Shown one piece after another: positions 42,338-51,492 of a stretch of DNA of 64,000 nucleotides. The position numbers and the translations under genes are program-made. The notes beneath the pieces were generated by a model, which saw only the letters and a list, made by a program, of their open reading frames with translations, made no database searches and was not told the DNA's origin. The stretch is from Dactylosporangium aurantiacum (GTDB lineage Bacteria; Actinomycetota; Actinomycetes; Mycobacteriales; Micromonosporaceae): the NCBI RefSeq assembly GCF_000716715.1, contig NZ_JNYJ01000001.1, forward strand, positions 124,001-188,000, read 5' to 3'. The first letter of the stretch is position 1. Every line of letters starts with the position of its first letter.

Positions 42338-44346
42338 TGCGCCCCGTCGACGAGCTCGTCGCGCGGTCCCGCCGGCTCGGCGCGGACCCCCGCAACACCA
42401 ACTACGCCGGCGGCAACACCTCGGCCGCCGGTGTCGCCGAGGACCCCGTGACCGGCGGGCCGGTGGAGCTGCTGTGGGTCAAGGGATCCGGCGGCGACCT
42501 CGGCACCCTCACCGAGGCCGGCCTCGCCGTGCTGCGCCTGGACCGGCTGCGCGCCCTTGTCGACGTGTACCCGGGCGTCGACCGCGAGGACGAGATGGTC
42601 GCCGCGTTCGACTACTGCCTGCACGGCCGCGGCGGCGCCGCACCGTCCATCGACACCGCCATGCACGGCCTCGTCGCCGCCCCGCACGTCGACCACCTGC
42701 ACCCCGACGCCGGCATCGCCCTCGCCACCGCCGCCGACGGGCCCGCCCTCACCAAGGAGTGCTTCGGCGACCGGGTGCTGTGGGTGCCGTGGCGGCGCCC
42801 CGGCTTCCAGCTCGGCCTCGACATCGCCGCCGTGCACCGGGACAACCCGCAGGCGATCGGCGTCATCCTCGGCGGGCACGGCATCACCGCCTGGGGCGCG
42901 ACCTCGCAGGAGTGCGAGGCCAACTCGCTGGAGATCATCCGGACCGCGACGGAGTTCCTCGCCGCGCGCGGCCGGGCCGAACCGTTCGGCACCGTCGTAC
43001 ACGAGCCGCTGCCGCAACCGGAGCGGCACGCCGCGGCGGCCGCCCTGGCCCCGCTGCTGCGCGGGCTCGCGTCCACCGACCGCGCGCAGGTCGGCCACTA
43101 CACCGACACCCCGGAGGTGCTCGACTTCGTCGCCCGGGCCGCCCTGGACCGGCTCGCCGCCCTGGGCACCTCCTGCCCGGACCACTTCCTGCGCACCAAA
43201 GTCCGGCCCCTGGTCCTGCCCGCCGGCGGCGGCACCCCCGAGCAGATCCGGGACCTGCACGCCGCCTACCGCGAGCAGTACGCCGCCTACTACCGCCGCC
43301 ACGCCACCCCGGACTCGCCGGCGATGCGCGGCGCCGACCCGGCGATCGTGCTCGTCCCCGGCGTCGGCATGTTCAGCTTCGGCGCCGACAAGCAGACCGC
43401 CCGCGTCGCGGGGGAGTTCTACGTCAACGCGATCAACGTGATGCGCGGCGCCGAGGCCGTGTCCACGTACGCGCCGATCCCCGAGTCGGAGAAGTTCCGC
43501 ATCGAGTACTGGGCCCTGGAGGAGGCGAAGCTCGCCCGCCGCCCGGCACCCCGCCCCCTCGCGTCGCGGGTCGCGCTCGTCACCGGCGGCGGCTCCGGGA
43601 TCGGCCGGGCGATCGCGCTGCGGCTGGCCGCCGAGGGCGCCTGCGTCGTGGTCGCCGACCGGTCCTTCGAGTCGGCGGTCGCGGTGGCGGCGGAGATCGG
43701 CAACCGCGACGTCGCGGTGCCCGTCGACGTCGACGTGACGTCCGAGGAGGCGATCAAGGCGGCGCTGGACGCGGCCGTGCTCGCGTTCGGCGGCGTCGAC
43801 CTCGTCGTCAACAACGCCGGCCTGTCCATCTCCAAGCCGCTGCTGGAGACCACCGCCGCCGACTGGGACCTGCAGCACGACGTGATGGCCCGCGGCTCGT
43901 TCCTCGTCGCCCGCGAGGCCGCCCGGGTCATGATCGAGCAGGGCATGGGCGGCGACATCGTGTACATCGCGTCGAAGAACGCCGTCTTCGCCGGCCCCAA
44001 CAACGTCGCGTACGGCGCCACCAAGGCCGACCAGGCGCACCAGGTGCGGCTCCTCGCCGCCGAGCTCGGCGGGCACGGCATCCGGGTCAACGGCGTCAAC
44101 CCCGACGGGGTCGTGCGCGGCTCCGGCATCTTCGCCTCCGGCTGGGGCGCCCAGCGCGCCGCCGTCTACGGCGTGCCGGAGTCCGAGCTCGGCGCCTTCT
44201 ACGCCCAGCGCACCATCCTGAAACGGGAGGTCCTGCCGTCGCACGTGGCGAACGCCGTGTTCGCGCTCGTCGGCGGCGACCTGTCGCACACCACGGGCCT
44301 GCACGTGCCGGTCGACGCGGGGGTCGCCGCCGCGTTCCTGCGATGA
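42337..44346 (+). CDS. rhaEW: Bifunctional rhamnulose-1-phosphate aldolase / lactaldehyde dehydrogenase (SDR)
   Basis: A 669-aa fusion. Residues about 1-400 are a class II aldolase domain (YAGGNTSAAGV; VDHLHPDAGIALATA supplies metal-binding His). Residues about 405-669 are an SDR: VALVTGGGSGIGRAIAL for NAD binding, YIASKNAVF and YGATKADQAHQ with the Tyr-x3-Lys dyad. Work on related clusters assigns rhamnulose-1-phosphate cleavage to DHAP and L-lactaldehyde to the first part, and oxidation to L-lactate to the second. ATG 42337 overlaps the isomerase stop. Confidence 0.93.
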   Translation: MRPVDELVARSRRLGADPRNTNYAGGNTSAAGVAEDPVTGGPVELLWVKGSGGDLGTLTEAGLAVLRLDRLRALVDVYPGVDREDEMVAAFDYCLHGRGGAAPSIDTAMHGLVAAPHVDHLHPDAGIALATAADGPALTKECFGDRVLWVPWRRPGFQLGLDIAAVHRDNPQAIGVILGGHGITAWGATSQECEANSLEIIRTATEFLAARGRAEPFGTVVHEPLPQPERHAAAAALAPLLRGLASTDRAQVGHYTDTPEVLDFVARAALDRLAALGTSCPDHFLRTKVRPLVLPAGGGTPEQIRDLHAAYREQYAAYYRRHATPDSPAMRGADPAIVLVPGVGMFSFGADKQTARVAGEFYVNAINVMRGAEAVSTYAPIPESEKFRIEYWALEEAKLARRPAPRPLASRVALVTGGGSGIGRAIALRLAAEGACVVVADRSFESAVAVAAEIGNRDVAVPVDVDVTSEEAIKAALDAAVLAFGGVDLVVNNAGLSISKPLLETTAADWDLQHDVMARGSFLVAREAARVMIEQGMGGDIVYIASKNAVFAGPNNVAYGATKADQAHQVRLLAAELGGHGIRVNGVNPDGVVRGSGIFASGWGAQRAAVYGVPESELGAFYAQRTILKREVLPSHVANAVFALVGGDLSHTTGLHVPVDAGVAAAFLR

Positions 44347-45884
44347 GTGCCCGCGCCGCCGCCGGAGCCGGCCCGGGCGCGTCGCCGGGGCCGGTGACGG
44401 TCGCCGCGGTCGACCTGGGCGCCTCCTCGGGGCGGGTGATCGTCGGCTCGGTCGGCTCGGGCACCGTCCGGCTCACCGAGGCCGCGCGGTTCGCCAACAC
44501 CCCGGTCCGCGTCCAGGGCACCCTGCACTGGGACATCCTCGCCCTGTACCAGGGGATCCTCGACGGCCTGCGCGCCGCCGCCCGGCACGGGGCGCTCGCC
44601 TCCGTCGGCGTCGACTCGTGGGCCGTCGACTACGGCCTGCTCGACGGCGACGGGCGGCTGCTCGCTAACCCCGTGCACTACCGCGACGCCCGCACCGCGG
44701 ACGTGGCCGCCCCGGTCCCGGCCGCCGCCCTGTACGCGGCGACCGGGATCGCGCACCAGCCCTTCAACACCGTCTACCAGCTGCTGGCCGCGGCCGGCAC
44801 CGCGCAGCTGGCCGCGGCCCGGACCCTGCTGCTCATCCCGGACCTCGTCACGTACTGGCTCACCGGCACCACCGGCGCCGAACGGACCAACGCCTCCACC
44901 ACCGGGCTGCTCACCGCCGGCGGCGCCGGCTGGGACCTGCCGCTCGTGTCGCGGCTGGGCATCCGCGCGTCGCTGCTGCCGCCGCTGCGCGACCCCGGCA
45001 CCGTGGCCGGTCCGCTGCTGCCCGGCACGGTCACCGGCCTCACCCCCGACACCCTCGTGACGACGGTCGCGTCGCACGACACCGCGTCGGCGGTCGTGGG
45101 GGTGCCGGCGCGCGGCCCGGCGTTCGCGTACATCTCCTGCGGGACGTGGTCGCTGGTGGGGATGGAGCTGGCCGCGCCGGTGCTGACCGAGCGGAGCCGG
45201 TCGGCGGGGTTCACCAACGAGGCGGGGGTGGACGGCACGGTGCGCTACCTGCGCAACGTGATGGGCCTGTGGCTGCTGCAGGAGTGCATGCGGTCGTGGT
45301 CCGCTGCTGCTTCCGGGCCTGCTTCCGGGCCTGCTTTCGGGGCTTTTTCCGGCGGTGGTGCCGCCGGTGCGTCGCTGGACGTGTTGCTGGCCGGGGCGGC
45401 CGCGGCGCCGGCGCTGCGCAGCGTGGTGGACGCCACCGACCCGCGGTTCCTGGCGCCGGGGGACATGCCGGCCCGCATCGCCGCCGCGCTGCGCGACACG
45501 GGCCAGCCGGTGCCGGACGATCCGCCCGCGACGACCCGGTGCATCCTGGACAGCCTGGCGCTGGCGTACCGGCGGGCCGTCCACGACGTGCAGGAGCTCA
45601 CCGGCCGGCACGTCGACGTGGTGCACCTGGTCGGCGGCGGCGCCCAGAACGCCCTGCTGTGCCAGCTCACCGCCGACGCCTGCGAGCTGCCGGTCGAGGC
45701 CGGGCCGGTCGAGGCGGGGGCGCTGGGCAACGTGCTGGTCCAGGCCCGGGCCCTGGGGCTGGTCGAGCCGGACCTCGCGGCGATGCGGGCACTGGTGCAC
45801 GCGTCGCGCACGTACCGCCCACGCCCCGGCTCCGCCGCCGACTGGTCCGCCGCCGACCGCCGCCTGCCGCGTCCTGCACGCTGA
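44343..45884 (+). CDS. rhaB: Rhamnulokinase
   Basis: A 513-aa FGGY-family kinase phosphorylating L-rhamnulose. Motifs: VAAVDLGASSGRVIVG, VDSWAVDYGLLD, YISCGTWSLVGMELAAP and HLVGGGAQNALLCQL. An insertion near residues 320-340 (SAAASGPASGPAFG) is built on a 12-bp repeat and is not part of the conserved fold. ATGA overlaps the previous stop. It ends the rha operon. Confidence 0.92.
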   Translation: MSARAAAGAGPGASPGPVTVAAVDLGASSGRVIVGSVGSGTVRLTEAARFANTPVRVQGTLHWDILALYQGILDGLRAAARHGALASVGVDSWAVDYGLLDGDGRLLANPVHYRDARTADVAAPVPAAALYAATGIAHQPFNTVYQLLAAAGTAQLAAARTLLLIPDLVTYWLTGTTGAERTNASTTGLLTAGGAGWDLPLVSRLGIRASLLPPLRDPGTVAGPLLPGTVTGLTPDTLVTTVASHDTASAVVGVPARGPAFAYISCGTWSLVGMELAAPVLTERSRSAGFTNEAGVDGTVRYLRNVMGLWLLQECMRSWSAAASGPASGPAFGAFSGGGAAGASLDVLLAGAAAAPALRSVVDATDPRFLAPGDMPARIAAALRDTGQPVPDDPPATTRCILDSLALAYRRAVHDVQELTGRHVDVVHLVGGGAQNALLCQLTADACELPVEAGPVEAGALGNVLVQARALGLVEPDLAAMRALVHASRTYRPRPGSAADWSAADRRLPRPAR

Positions 45885-45905
45885 AGCGTCCTGGCGCGTC
45901 GGCGG

Positions 45906-45947
45906 GTTCTCGCCGGTCGGTTTTCGCCGGTCGGTTCTCGCCGGTCG
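45906..45947. repeat. 14-bp tandem repeat (3 units)
   Basis: Three copies of GTTCTCGCCGGTCG (one with TT for TC) lie between rhaB and the stop of the HD gene. Confidence 0.92.
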
Positions 45948-45949
45948 GG

Positions 45950-46516
45950 TCAGATCGGGTGGCGGGCCTGGAACGCCAGCCGGGCCTCGGCGCCGTCGGC
46001 GATGCGGGTCAGCTCGTCGTCGAGCACCATGTACGCCTCCCACGGCGCCCCGCCCAGCAGCGCCGCGACCCGCTCCTCCAGGCCGGTCTCCCGCCGGCCC
46101 TTCCACACCTTGTCGGCGAGCGTCACCAGCAGCTCCTCCGGCGTCGCGTCCGGCCGGTCCCACCGCGCGTGGGTGGCGGCGAAGCGGGCGAGGGGGCCGT
46201 GCCGCCGCAGCATGCGCGCGCCGGCCTCCTCGTGCTCGTGCCCGGGCCCCGACAGCTCGTGCGGGTGCAGGGCCTTGCCGATGTCGTGCGTGGCCGCCCC
46301 GAACAGCACCGCCGCCCGGTCCACGGCCAGCTCCGGCGCCGCCCCCGCCAGCCAGTCCAGCAGCTGCGCCGCGACGTCGTGCACGGCCCGCAGGTGCGCG
46401 GCGAGCCGCGGGGGAGCGCCGACCTCCCGCAGGATCGCCGCGGCGTCCGGCGGCAGCGGCCGCAGCCCCGGCTCGGTCAGCGCCCGCTCCAGCGCGTCCA
46501 CCGGCCGCCGGCTCAC
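45950..46516 (-). CDS. HD domain-containing protein
   Basis: A 188-aa protein. The HD motif is GAATHDIGKALHP, flanked by HLRAVHDVAAQLLDWL and ATHARWDRPD. It may hydrolyse a nucleotide or other phosphomonoester. The open frame extends to GTG 46552, but that would start inside the 26-bp repeat; GTG 46516 (VSRRPVDALERAL) is preferred. It is convergent with rhaB. Confidence 0.75.
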   Translation of the reverse strand: MSRRPVDALERALTEPGLRPLPPDAAAILREVGAPPRLAAHLRAVHDVAAQLLDWLAGAAPELAVDRAAVLFGAATHDIGKALHPHELSGPGHEHEEAGARMLRRHGPLARFAATHARWDRPDATPEELLVTLADKVWKGRRETGLEERVAALLGGAPWEAYMVLDDELTRIADGAEARLAFQARHPI

Positions 46517-46532
46517 GGCCCGCTCACTGACT

Positions 46533-46636
46533 GCCGGTTCACGGCCGCCCACTGGGCTGCCGGTTCACGGCCGCCCACTGGGCTGCCGGTTCACGGCCGC
46601 CCACTGGGCTGCCGGTTCACGGCCGGCTCACTGAGC
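46533..46636. repeat. 26-bp tandem repeat (4 units)
   Basis: Units starting GCCGGTTCACGGCCGCCCAC and ending TGGGCT at 46533, 46559, 46585 and 46611; the first three are nearly identical and the last is diverged. It lies between the HD gene and the PPTase gene, covering the expected promoter of the HD gene. Confidence 0.92.
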
Positions 46637-46670
46637 TGCCGGTGCACGCGCCGGTCGCTGGCTGCCCGGC

Positions 46671-47360
46671 TCACCGGTCGACGTGGCCCGCGGTGCGGAT
46701 CAGGTCCGGCTCGACCGCGAACCGCCCCCGGAACACCGCCGGCGCCCCCGGCGACTCCTCGAGCTTCTCCGGCAGGATCGCCGCCTCGAACGTCCCCGCC
46801 GCCACGTCGATGGTCAGCCGCGCGTCGTGGAAGTCCAGCCAGGTCCCCATGATCGGCGACCACATCTTGTACACCGTCTCCTTGGCGCTGAAGTGCACCG
46901 CCGGCCACCACGGCTCATCCGGCCGCTGCGCGCACCAGGCGATCTCCTCGGGCAGGCAGATCGACGGCACGATGTTCGCCGGCAGCACCGTGCGCCGCTC
47001 GGCGTCGATCCCGACCGCCCGCAGGTCCGGCACCAGCCCGACGGCGACGGCGCAGTACCCCTTCGTGTGGGTGATGCTCCCGATCGCCCCCGCCGGCCAG
47101 ATCGGCGCCCGGCTCGGCGCCGCCAGCACCGGCTGCCCGTGGATCCCGACCCTCTGCAGGGCCCGGCGCGCACACACCCGCCCCGCCGTGTACTCCCGCC
47201 GCCGCCCCTCGACCGCCCGCGGCGACAGGTGCGCCGCCTCGTCGGGCAGCAACGCCCCGGTCCAGTCGTCATCGCCGGCGACCTCGACCACCACGAACTC
47301 GGGCAACAGGTCACGCACGAGCCGGAACTCTACCGTCCAACCGCCACCCCCGCCGCCCAC
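46671..47360 (-). CDS. Sfp-type 4'-phosphopantetheinyl transferase
   Basis: A 229-aa enzyme that attaches phosphopantetheine to carrier proteins of polyketide, peptide or fatty-acid synthases. The magnesium motif VGIDAERR and the FSAKETVYKMW motif are present, and IGSITHTKGYCAVAVG marks the CoA-binding His. No carrier-protein or synthase gene is in the window. GTG 47360 is favoured; GTG 47390 is an alternative. Confidence 0.88.
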   Translation of the reverse strand: MGGGGGGWTVEFRLVRDLLPEFVVVEVAGDDDWTGALLPDEAAHLSPRAVEGRRREYTAGRVCARRALQRVGIHGQPVLAAPSRAPIWPAGAIGSITHTKGYCAVAVGLVPDLRAVGIDAERRTVLPANIVPSICLPEEIAWCAQRPDEPWWPAVHFSAKETVYKMWSPIMGTWLDFHDARLTIDVAAGTFEAAILPEKLEESPGAPAVFRGRFAVEPDLIRTAGHVDR

Positions 47361-47703
47361 GGAAACCCGCCCCCGCCGCGACCTGGTCACCGCGGCCGTC
47401 GCGACGCCCGGTCGCCGCGTGCCGGACCTCTGGTGGTGCGATGCCTGCCCCGGCACGCTGTCGATGTGGTGCCCCCTCGGCGCGCGGCTGGTGCGGTGGT
47501 CGCCTGCCGTGCTGGTGGCGCCGCGCCCGGCGTACTGGTGGCGCCGCGCTCGCCTCGCAGACCCGTCGCGTGCTCCTCGCGCCGGCGGTCCGCACGCGGC
47601 CAGGTCGCCCTTGGGTCAGGCTGTGCGCGTCACGTGACCGGTGTCGAGCCGTCCACGCCGGGCGAACCTCGAGCCGTCCCGCGACCCGGGTCGGGTCGGC
47701 CCC
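47361..47703. other. Intergenic region
   Basis: About 340 bp upstream of the PPTase gene. No gene, hairpin or repeat stands out; a short region near the start holds possible alternative PPTase start codons. Confidence 0.5.
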
Positions 47704-48735
47704 TCACCCTACCGAGCGTGGCTGCTCCGCCCGGCCGGCCAGGATGCCGAGCACCGCGCCCGCGAGGGTGGTCAGCACGACCACGCCGGACCAGAGCTCG
47801 ACCGACCACGCCACCTCAAGCGACGCCTGCACGCCGATCAGGTGGGCGGTCCAGACCAGCAACGGGATCGCGGCGCCCACCGTGAGCGGGGTGAGGTGGG
47901 GGCGGCGGGCGGCGGTCCACCGCACGGCGGCGTCGGCGAGGGCGGCGCCGGCCAGCGGCCAGAGCTGGGCGGCGAGGTGCTCGAAGTCGTTGAAGACGCC
48001 GGCGGGGACCGCGGCGGCGGCCACGACCACGGTGATCAGGCCGGCCGGGACGCGGCCGAGACGGGTCCAGGTGAACAGGGTGGCGGCCACGACGAGGGTG
48101 GTGAACGTCAGGTGCTGCGCCAGACCGAACGTCGGGCCGCCGTCGCCGTAGCTGTCGAACGCGGCCGGCGCGTCGATGAACGGGGACAGGTAGTTGAGGA
48201 AGAAGGCGGCGAGGCCGGTCGCGCTCAGCATGGACAGCAGGACCGGCAGGTCGCCGGCCGGGGACGGGGCGGCGCGGCGGGCGGCCGCGGCGCGGACCGG
48301 GGTGGTGACCATCAGCATGCCGGCGGTGAGCAGCAGCAGGTGCGGCGGGCTGAGCAGGGCCTCCAGGTCGGCCTCGACGCCGAGCAGGGTGTGCCAGGTC
48401 ATGTCGACGACACCGCCGGCGGCGAACAGGACCGCGCCGAGCAGGCCGGGGCCGTAGCCGGCGGGGACCCAGTCGCCGACCGGGCCGGCGGGGCGGCCGC
48501 GCCACAGGGCGGCCGGGACGAGGGCGACGGCGAGCGCGGCGTAGCCGCTGTAGAGCACGCCGTGCCACGGGGTGAAGAACGTCTCCAGCTCGGGCACGTG
48601 GACGTGCGCCCAGCCGTCGAGATACAGCCCGCCGGTGAGCCAGAGCGCGGCGAGCGCGACGGCGAGGTCCCGGCGCGGCGTGGACGCGGGCCGGCCCGGA
48701 GCGGTCGTCGCGTGCGCAGCGGTACCGGTCGCCAT
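47704..48735 (-). CDS. Polytopic membrane protein
   Basis: A 343-aa protein with about nine hydrophobic helices. Charged or aromatic loops contain GWAHVHVPELETFFTPWHG, DMTWHTLLGVEADLEALLSP and DFEHLAAQ; these His, Glu and Asp residues near membrane surfaces could bind metal or haem. I do not recognise the family. ATG at 48735 is the likely start. It lies 73 bp after the flavoprotein gene on the same strand. Confidence 0.75.
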   Translation of the reverse strand: MATGTAAHATTAPGRPASTPRRDLAVALAALWLTGGLYLDGWAHVHVPELETFFTPWHGVLYSGYAALAVALVPAALWRGRPAGPVGDWVPAGYGPGLLGAVLFAAGGVVDMTWHTLLGVEADLEALLSPPHLLLLTAGMLMVTTPVRAAAARRAAPSPAGDLPVLLSMLSATGLAAFFLNYLSPFIDAPAAFDSYGDGGPTFGLAQHLTFTTLVVAATLFTWTRLGRVPAGLITVVVAAAAVPAGVFNDFEHLAAQLWPLAGAALADAAVRWTAARRPHLTPLTVGAAIPLLVWTAHLIGVQASLEVAWSVELWSGVVVLTTLAGAVLGILAGRAEQPRSVG

Positions 48736-48808
48736 GGATCGATCCTGGCGTATCGCCGGCGCGGAGGCGACCCACTTCACCGGAAATGCACGCGGCGTCA
48801 GGTAATCA

Positions 48809-50224
48809 TCACACAGCGGAGGGGAGGCTGGCGCCCTGGGCGCGCAAAACCCGCTGGACCTGGGCGGCGGCGACCTCCCGCGGCGGCTTGCCGACCCGGG
48901 CGGACAGCGCCGCGCACACCCCGGCGGCCTGACCGGTCGCCATCGAGATCGGCATGATGCGGTACGAGCTGTGCGCCACGTGGTCGCCGGAGATGCAGCG
49001 CCCCGCGACCAGCAGCCGGTCCACGTCGCGGGGCAGCAGCGTCCGCAGCGGGATGTCGTAGGAGGTGCCCTGCGGCAGGCGGCGCAGGATCGTACCGGGG
49101 CCGTTCGGGTTGTGGATGTCGACCGGGTACGCGCCCCGCGCCACCACGTCGTCGAACGACCGCGCGTCGAGCACGTCCTGGCCGGTGAGCTGGTAGTCGC
49201 CGAGGACGCGGCGGGTCTCCCGTACACCCACCTGCACGCCGCTCTGGATGACGTACGACGACGCGAAACCCGGCACCCGTCCCCGCAGGAACCGCGCGAT
49301 GCTGGCCAGCTGCCGGTGCATGGTGAGCTCCGCCCGCGTCAGGTCCCACACGCTGATGCCGAGCCCGCCGAAGCGGGTCGAGTTGACCGATACCTCGCCG
49401 TCGTGCGGGGTGGCGAAGAACAGCACGTCCTCCCGCGGCAGGTCCAGCTCGCCGGCGTCGCGGGCGTCCCGGATCAGGTCCCACAGGCCGTGCACGCCCT
49501 TCCACTGGTCCGGATGGTCCCGGACGTACCCCGCGAAGGCCGCACGGTCCATGTTGCCGACGCGGAACATCAGCGTCATCGGCTGGGTCAGCCCGTCCTC
49601 GGGGCGGCCGATCTCGTACGGCGCACCCGCCGACGCGGCCAGGTCGCCGTCGCCGGTGCAGTCCACGACCACGTCGGCGTCGACGACCACGGGCCCCGAC
49701 TTCGTCTCGAACACCACGCGGGACGCGTCGGGCAGCGTGATGAGGTCGGAGGCGAACGCATGCAGCAGCAGCCGCACCCCGGAGCCGGCGAGCATCTCGT
49801 ACATGACGAGCTTGAACAGCTCCGGGTCGAACGGCACCGTGTAGCCGGTCTCCTTCGACGGGGTGATCGCGCCGTGGTTGCGGACCAGGCGGTCCAGCAG
49901 CATCCACAGCACCCCGGCGACGACGGGCTCGCCCTCACCGTGGTCGGTCGGCAGCAGCCGGGTGTCGTCGCCGCCGACCGCCTGCCGCATCTCGTTGTGG
50001 AAGCTCATCAGCGGCATGACGAGGGCCGCGGTGGCGTTGCCGCCGAGGAAGCCGTACCGCTCGACCAGCACGACCTCGGCACCGGCGGCCGCCGCGCCCA
50101 TCGCCGCGCCGAACCCGGCCGGGCCGCCACCGACGACGAGGACCTCGGTGTGCCCGCCGTACTCGGCGGTCCGCGGCGGCAGGCGTACCCGCTGCGCACC
50201 CTCCGGCTTGTCAAACGTGTTCAT
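48809..50224 (-). CDS. FAD-dependent oxidoreductase (PF12831-like)
   Basis: A 471-aa flavoprotein. The dinucleotide-binding motif is EVLVVGGGPAGFGAAMGAAAAG (given by its GxGxxG core), followed by VERYGFLGGNATAALV, a segment seen in FAD_oxidored proteins. The C-terminal half includes DVDRLLVAGRCISGDHVAHS, the second FAD contact. The substrate is unknown. ATG at 50224 overlaps the stop of the pyruvyl transferase gene (ATGA), so they are coupled. Confidence 0.88.
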   Translation of the reverse strand: MNTFDKPEGAQRVRLPPRTAEYGGHTEVLVVGGGPAGFGAAMGAAAAGAEVVLVERYGFLGGNATAALVMPLMSFHNEMRQAVGGDDTRLLPTDHGEGEPVVAGVLWMLLDRLVRNHGAITPSKETGYTVPFDPELFKLVMYEMLAGSGVRLLLHAFASDLITLPDASRVVFETKSGPVVVDADVVVDCTGDGDLAASAGAPYEIGRPEDGLTQPMTLMFRVGNMDRAAFAGYVRDHPDQWKGVHGLWDLIRDARDAGELDLPREDVLFFATPHDGEVSVNSTRFGGLGISVWDLTRAELTMHRQLASIARFLRGRVPGFASSYVIQSGVQVGVRETRRVLGDYQLTGQDVLDARSFDDVVARGAYPVDIHNPNGPGTILRRLPQGTSYDIPLRTLLPRDVDRLLVAGRCISGDHVAHSSYRIMPISMATGQAAGVCAALSARVGKPPREVAAAQVQRVLRAQGASLPSAV

Positions 50225-51408
50225 GCCGCCACCTCCGCTGCGCTCCGGCGTCGGCCTGAACCGACCCTGCGCCCATGATTCGCGGCCCTCCGCTGCGCTG
50301 CGGGCACCTTCGCCCGCTCGAGCTGCGCTCCGAGGCGCCTTCCGGTCTCCGTGGCCCGCTGTTTCAGCGCGGCGACCCGCGACGCGGTCACCTCCAGGCG
50401 CTGCGGGCGCTCGTCCCACAGCCGGTCGACCTGGGCGAGCAGCGGCCCCGCCGCCTCCCGGACCACGCCGCGCGGGACCGGGGCGCCGATGCGCTGGGCG
50501 AAGTCGAAGACCTTCCCCGCGTACGGCAGCGCCAGCAGCGGCACCCCGGCCAGGGCGGCGAAGATGAGGAAGTGCAGCCGCATCCCGACGGCCAGGTCGA
50601 GGTGCTTCATCAGGTCCAGGATCTGCCCGGGCCGGTAGTCGCCGTGCAGCACCCGGCAGTGCTCCGCCGCCGTCATCCGGGCCAGCACCGCATGGGCGTG
50701 CCGGATGTCGGAGCGCTCCATCGGCACGAACAGCAGCGTCGCGTCGAGCCGGTGCACGATGAAGTCGCCGACGTGGGCGAGCAGCTGGTGGTAGCCGTCG
50801 GCGTCGAGGTGCTGCGCGGCGCGGCCCGGCTCGCGCACGCTCATGCCGACGACCCGCCGACCGGCCGGCAGCGACTCCCGCAGCGTGCCGATGTCGAACT
50901 CCTCCGGGGCGAGCAGCAGCGCCGGGTCGGCGGTCACCCGCACCCGGCAGTTCACCCCCGCCTCCTCCAGCGCGACCTTCGACTCCTCGTCACGGACGGT
51001 CACCTCGACCGCCTGCGCCAGGGCGTCGCGGACCATCGCGCAGTCGGCCTCCTCGGTCAGCGGCCCGGCGCCCAGCGCGTACGTGAACACCGGCACCCGC
51101 TGCTCCTGCGCCGTGCGCACCACGCGGAGGTACCGGCGCGCCTCCGTGTCGTACAGGATGCCGCCGCCACCGAGGACCAGCATGTCGAGGCGGCGCAGCT
51201 CGGCCGCGACCCGGTCCCGGCTGACCCCCTCCCACGCCGCGACCTGCACGTCCGGGTGCGCCGCCGCCGTGTGCCCCGGCTCGCGGGAGAACACGAGCAC
51301 GTCCACGTCGGGCCGGCGGGCCCGCAGGTCGGCGAGGATGCTCGTCAGGATCGCCTCGTCGCCGAGGTTGCGGCCGCCGTACGAGCCGAGCACGCCCACG
51401 CTTGTCAT
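50221..51408 (-). CDS. Polysaccharide pyruvyl transferase (CsaB-like)
   Basis: A 395-aa protein of the PF04230 family, which adds pyruvyl ketals to cell-wall polysaccharides. Motifs: GSYGGRNLGDEAILTSIL at the N-terminus, LDMLVLGGGGILYD, FTYALGAGPLTEE and MRLHFLIFAALAGVPLLALPY. It may have a different acceptor. The C-terminal 40 residues are basic and low-complexity. It is divergent from the potassium channel gene by 84 bp. Confidence 0.88.
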   Translation of the reverse strand: MTSVGVLGSYGGRNLGDEAILTSILADLRARRPDVDVLVFSREPGHTAAAHPDVQVAAWEGVSRDRVAAELRRLDMLVLGGGGILYDTEARRYLRVVRTAQEQRVPVFTYALGAGPLTEEADCAMVRDALAQAVEVTVRDEESKVALEEAGVNCRVRVTADPALLLAPEEFDIGTLRESLPAGRRVVGMSVREPGRAAQHLDADGYHQLLAHVGDFIVHRLDATLLFVPMERSDIRHAHAVLARMTAAEHCRVLHGDYRPGQILDLMKHLDLAVGMRLHFLIFAALAGVPLLALPYAGKVFDFAQRIGAPVPRGVVREAAGPLLAQVDRLWDERPQRLEVTASRVAALKQRATETGRRLGAQLERAKVPAAQRRAANHGRRVGSGRRRSAAEVAA

Positions 51409-51492
51409 CGTCGCCCGCTACCCAGCGGGCGAAGTGTCATACCCGGCCCGTATGGTGGGCTTCGACCATTCAGCAATCCGTGGGCGGGGCAC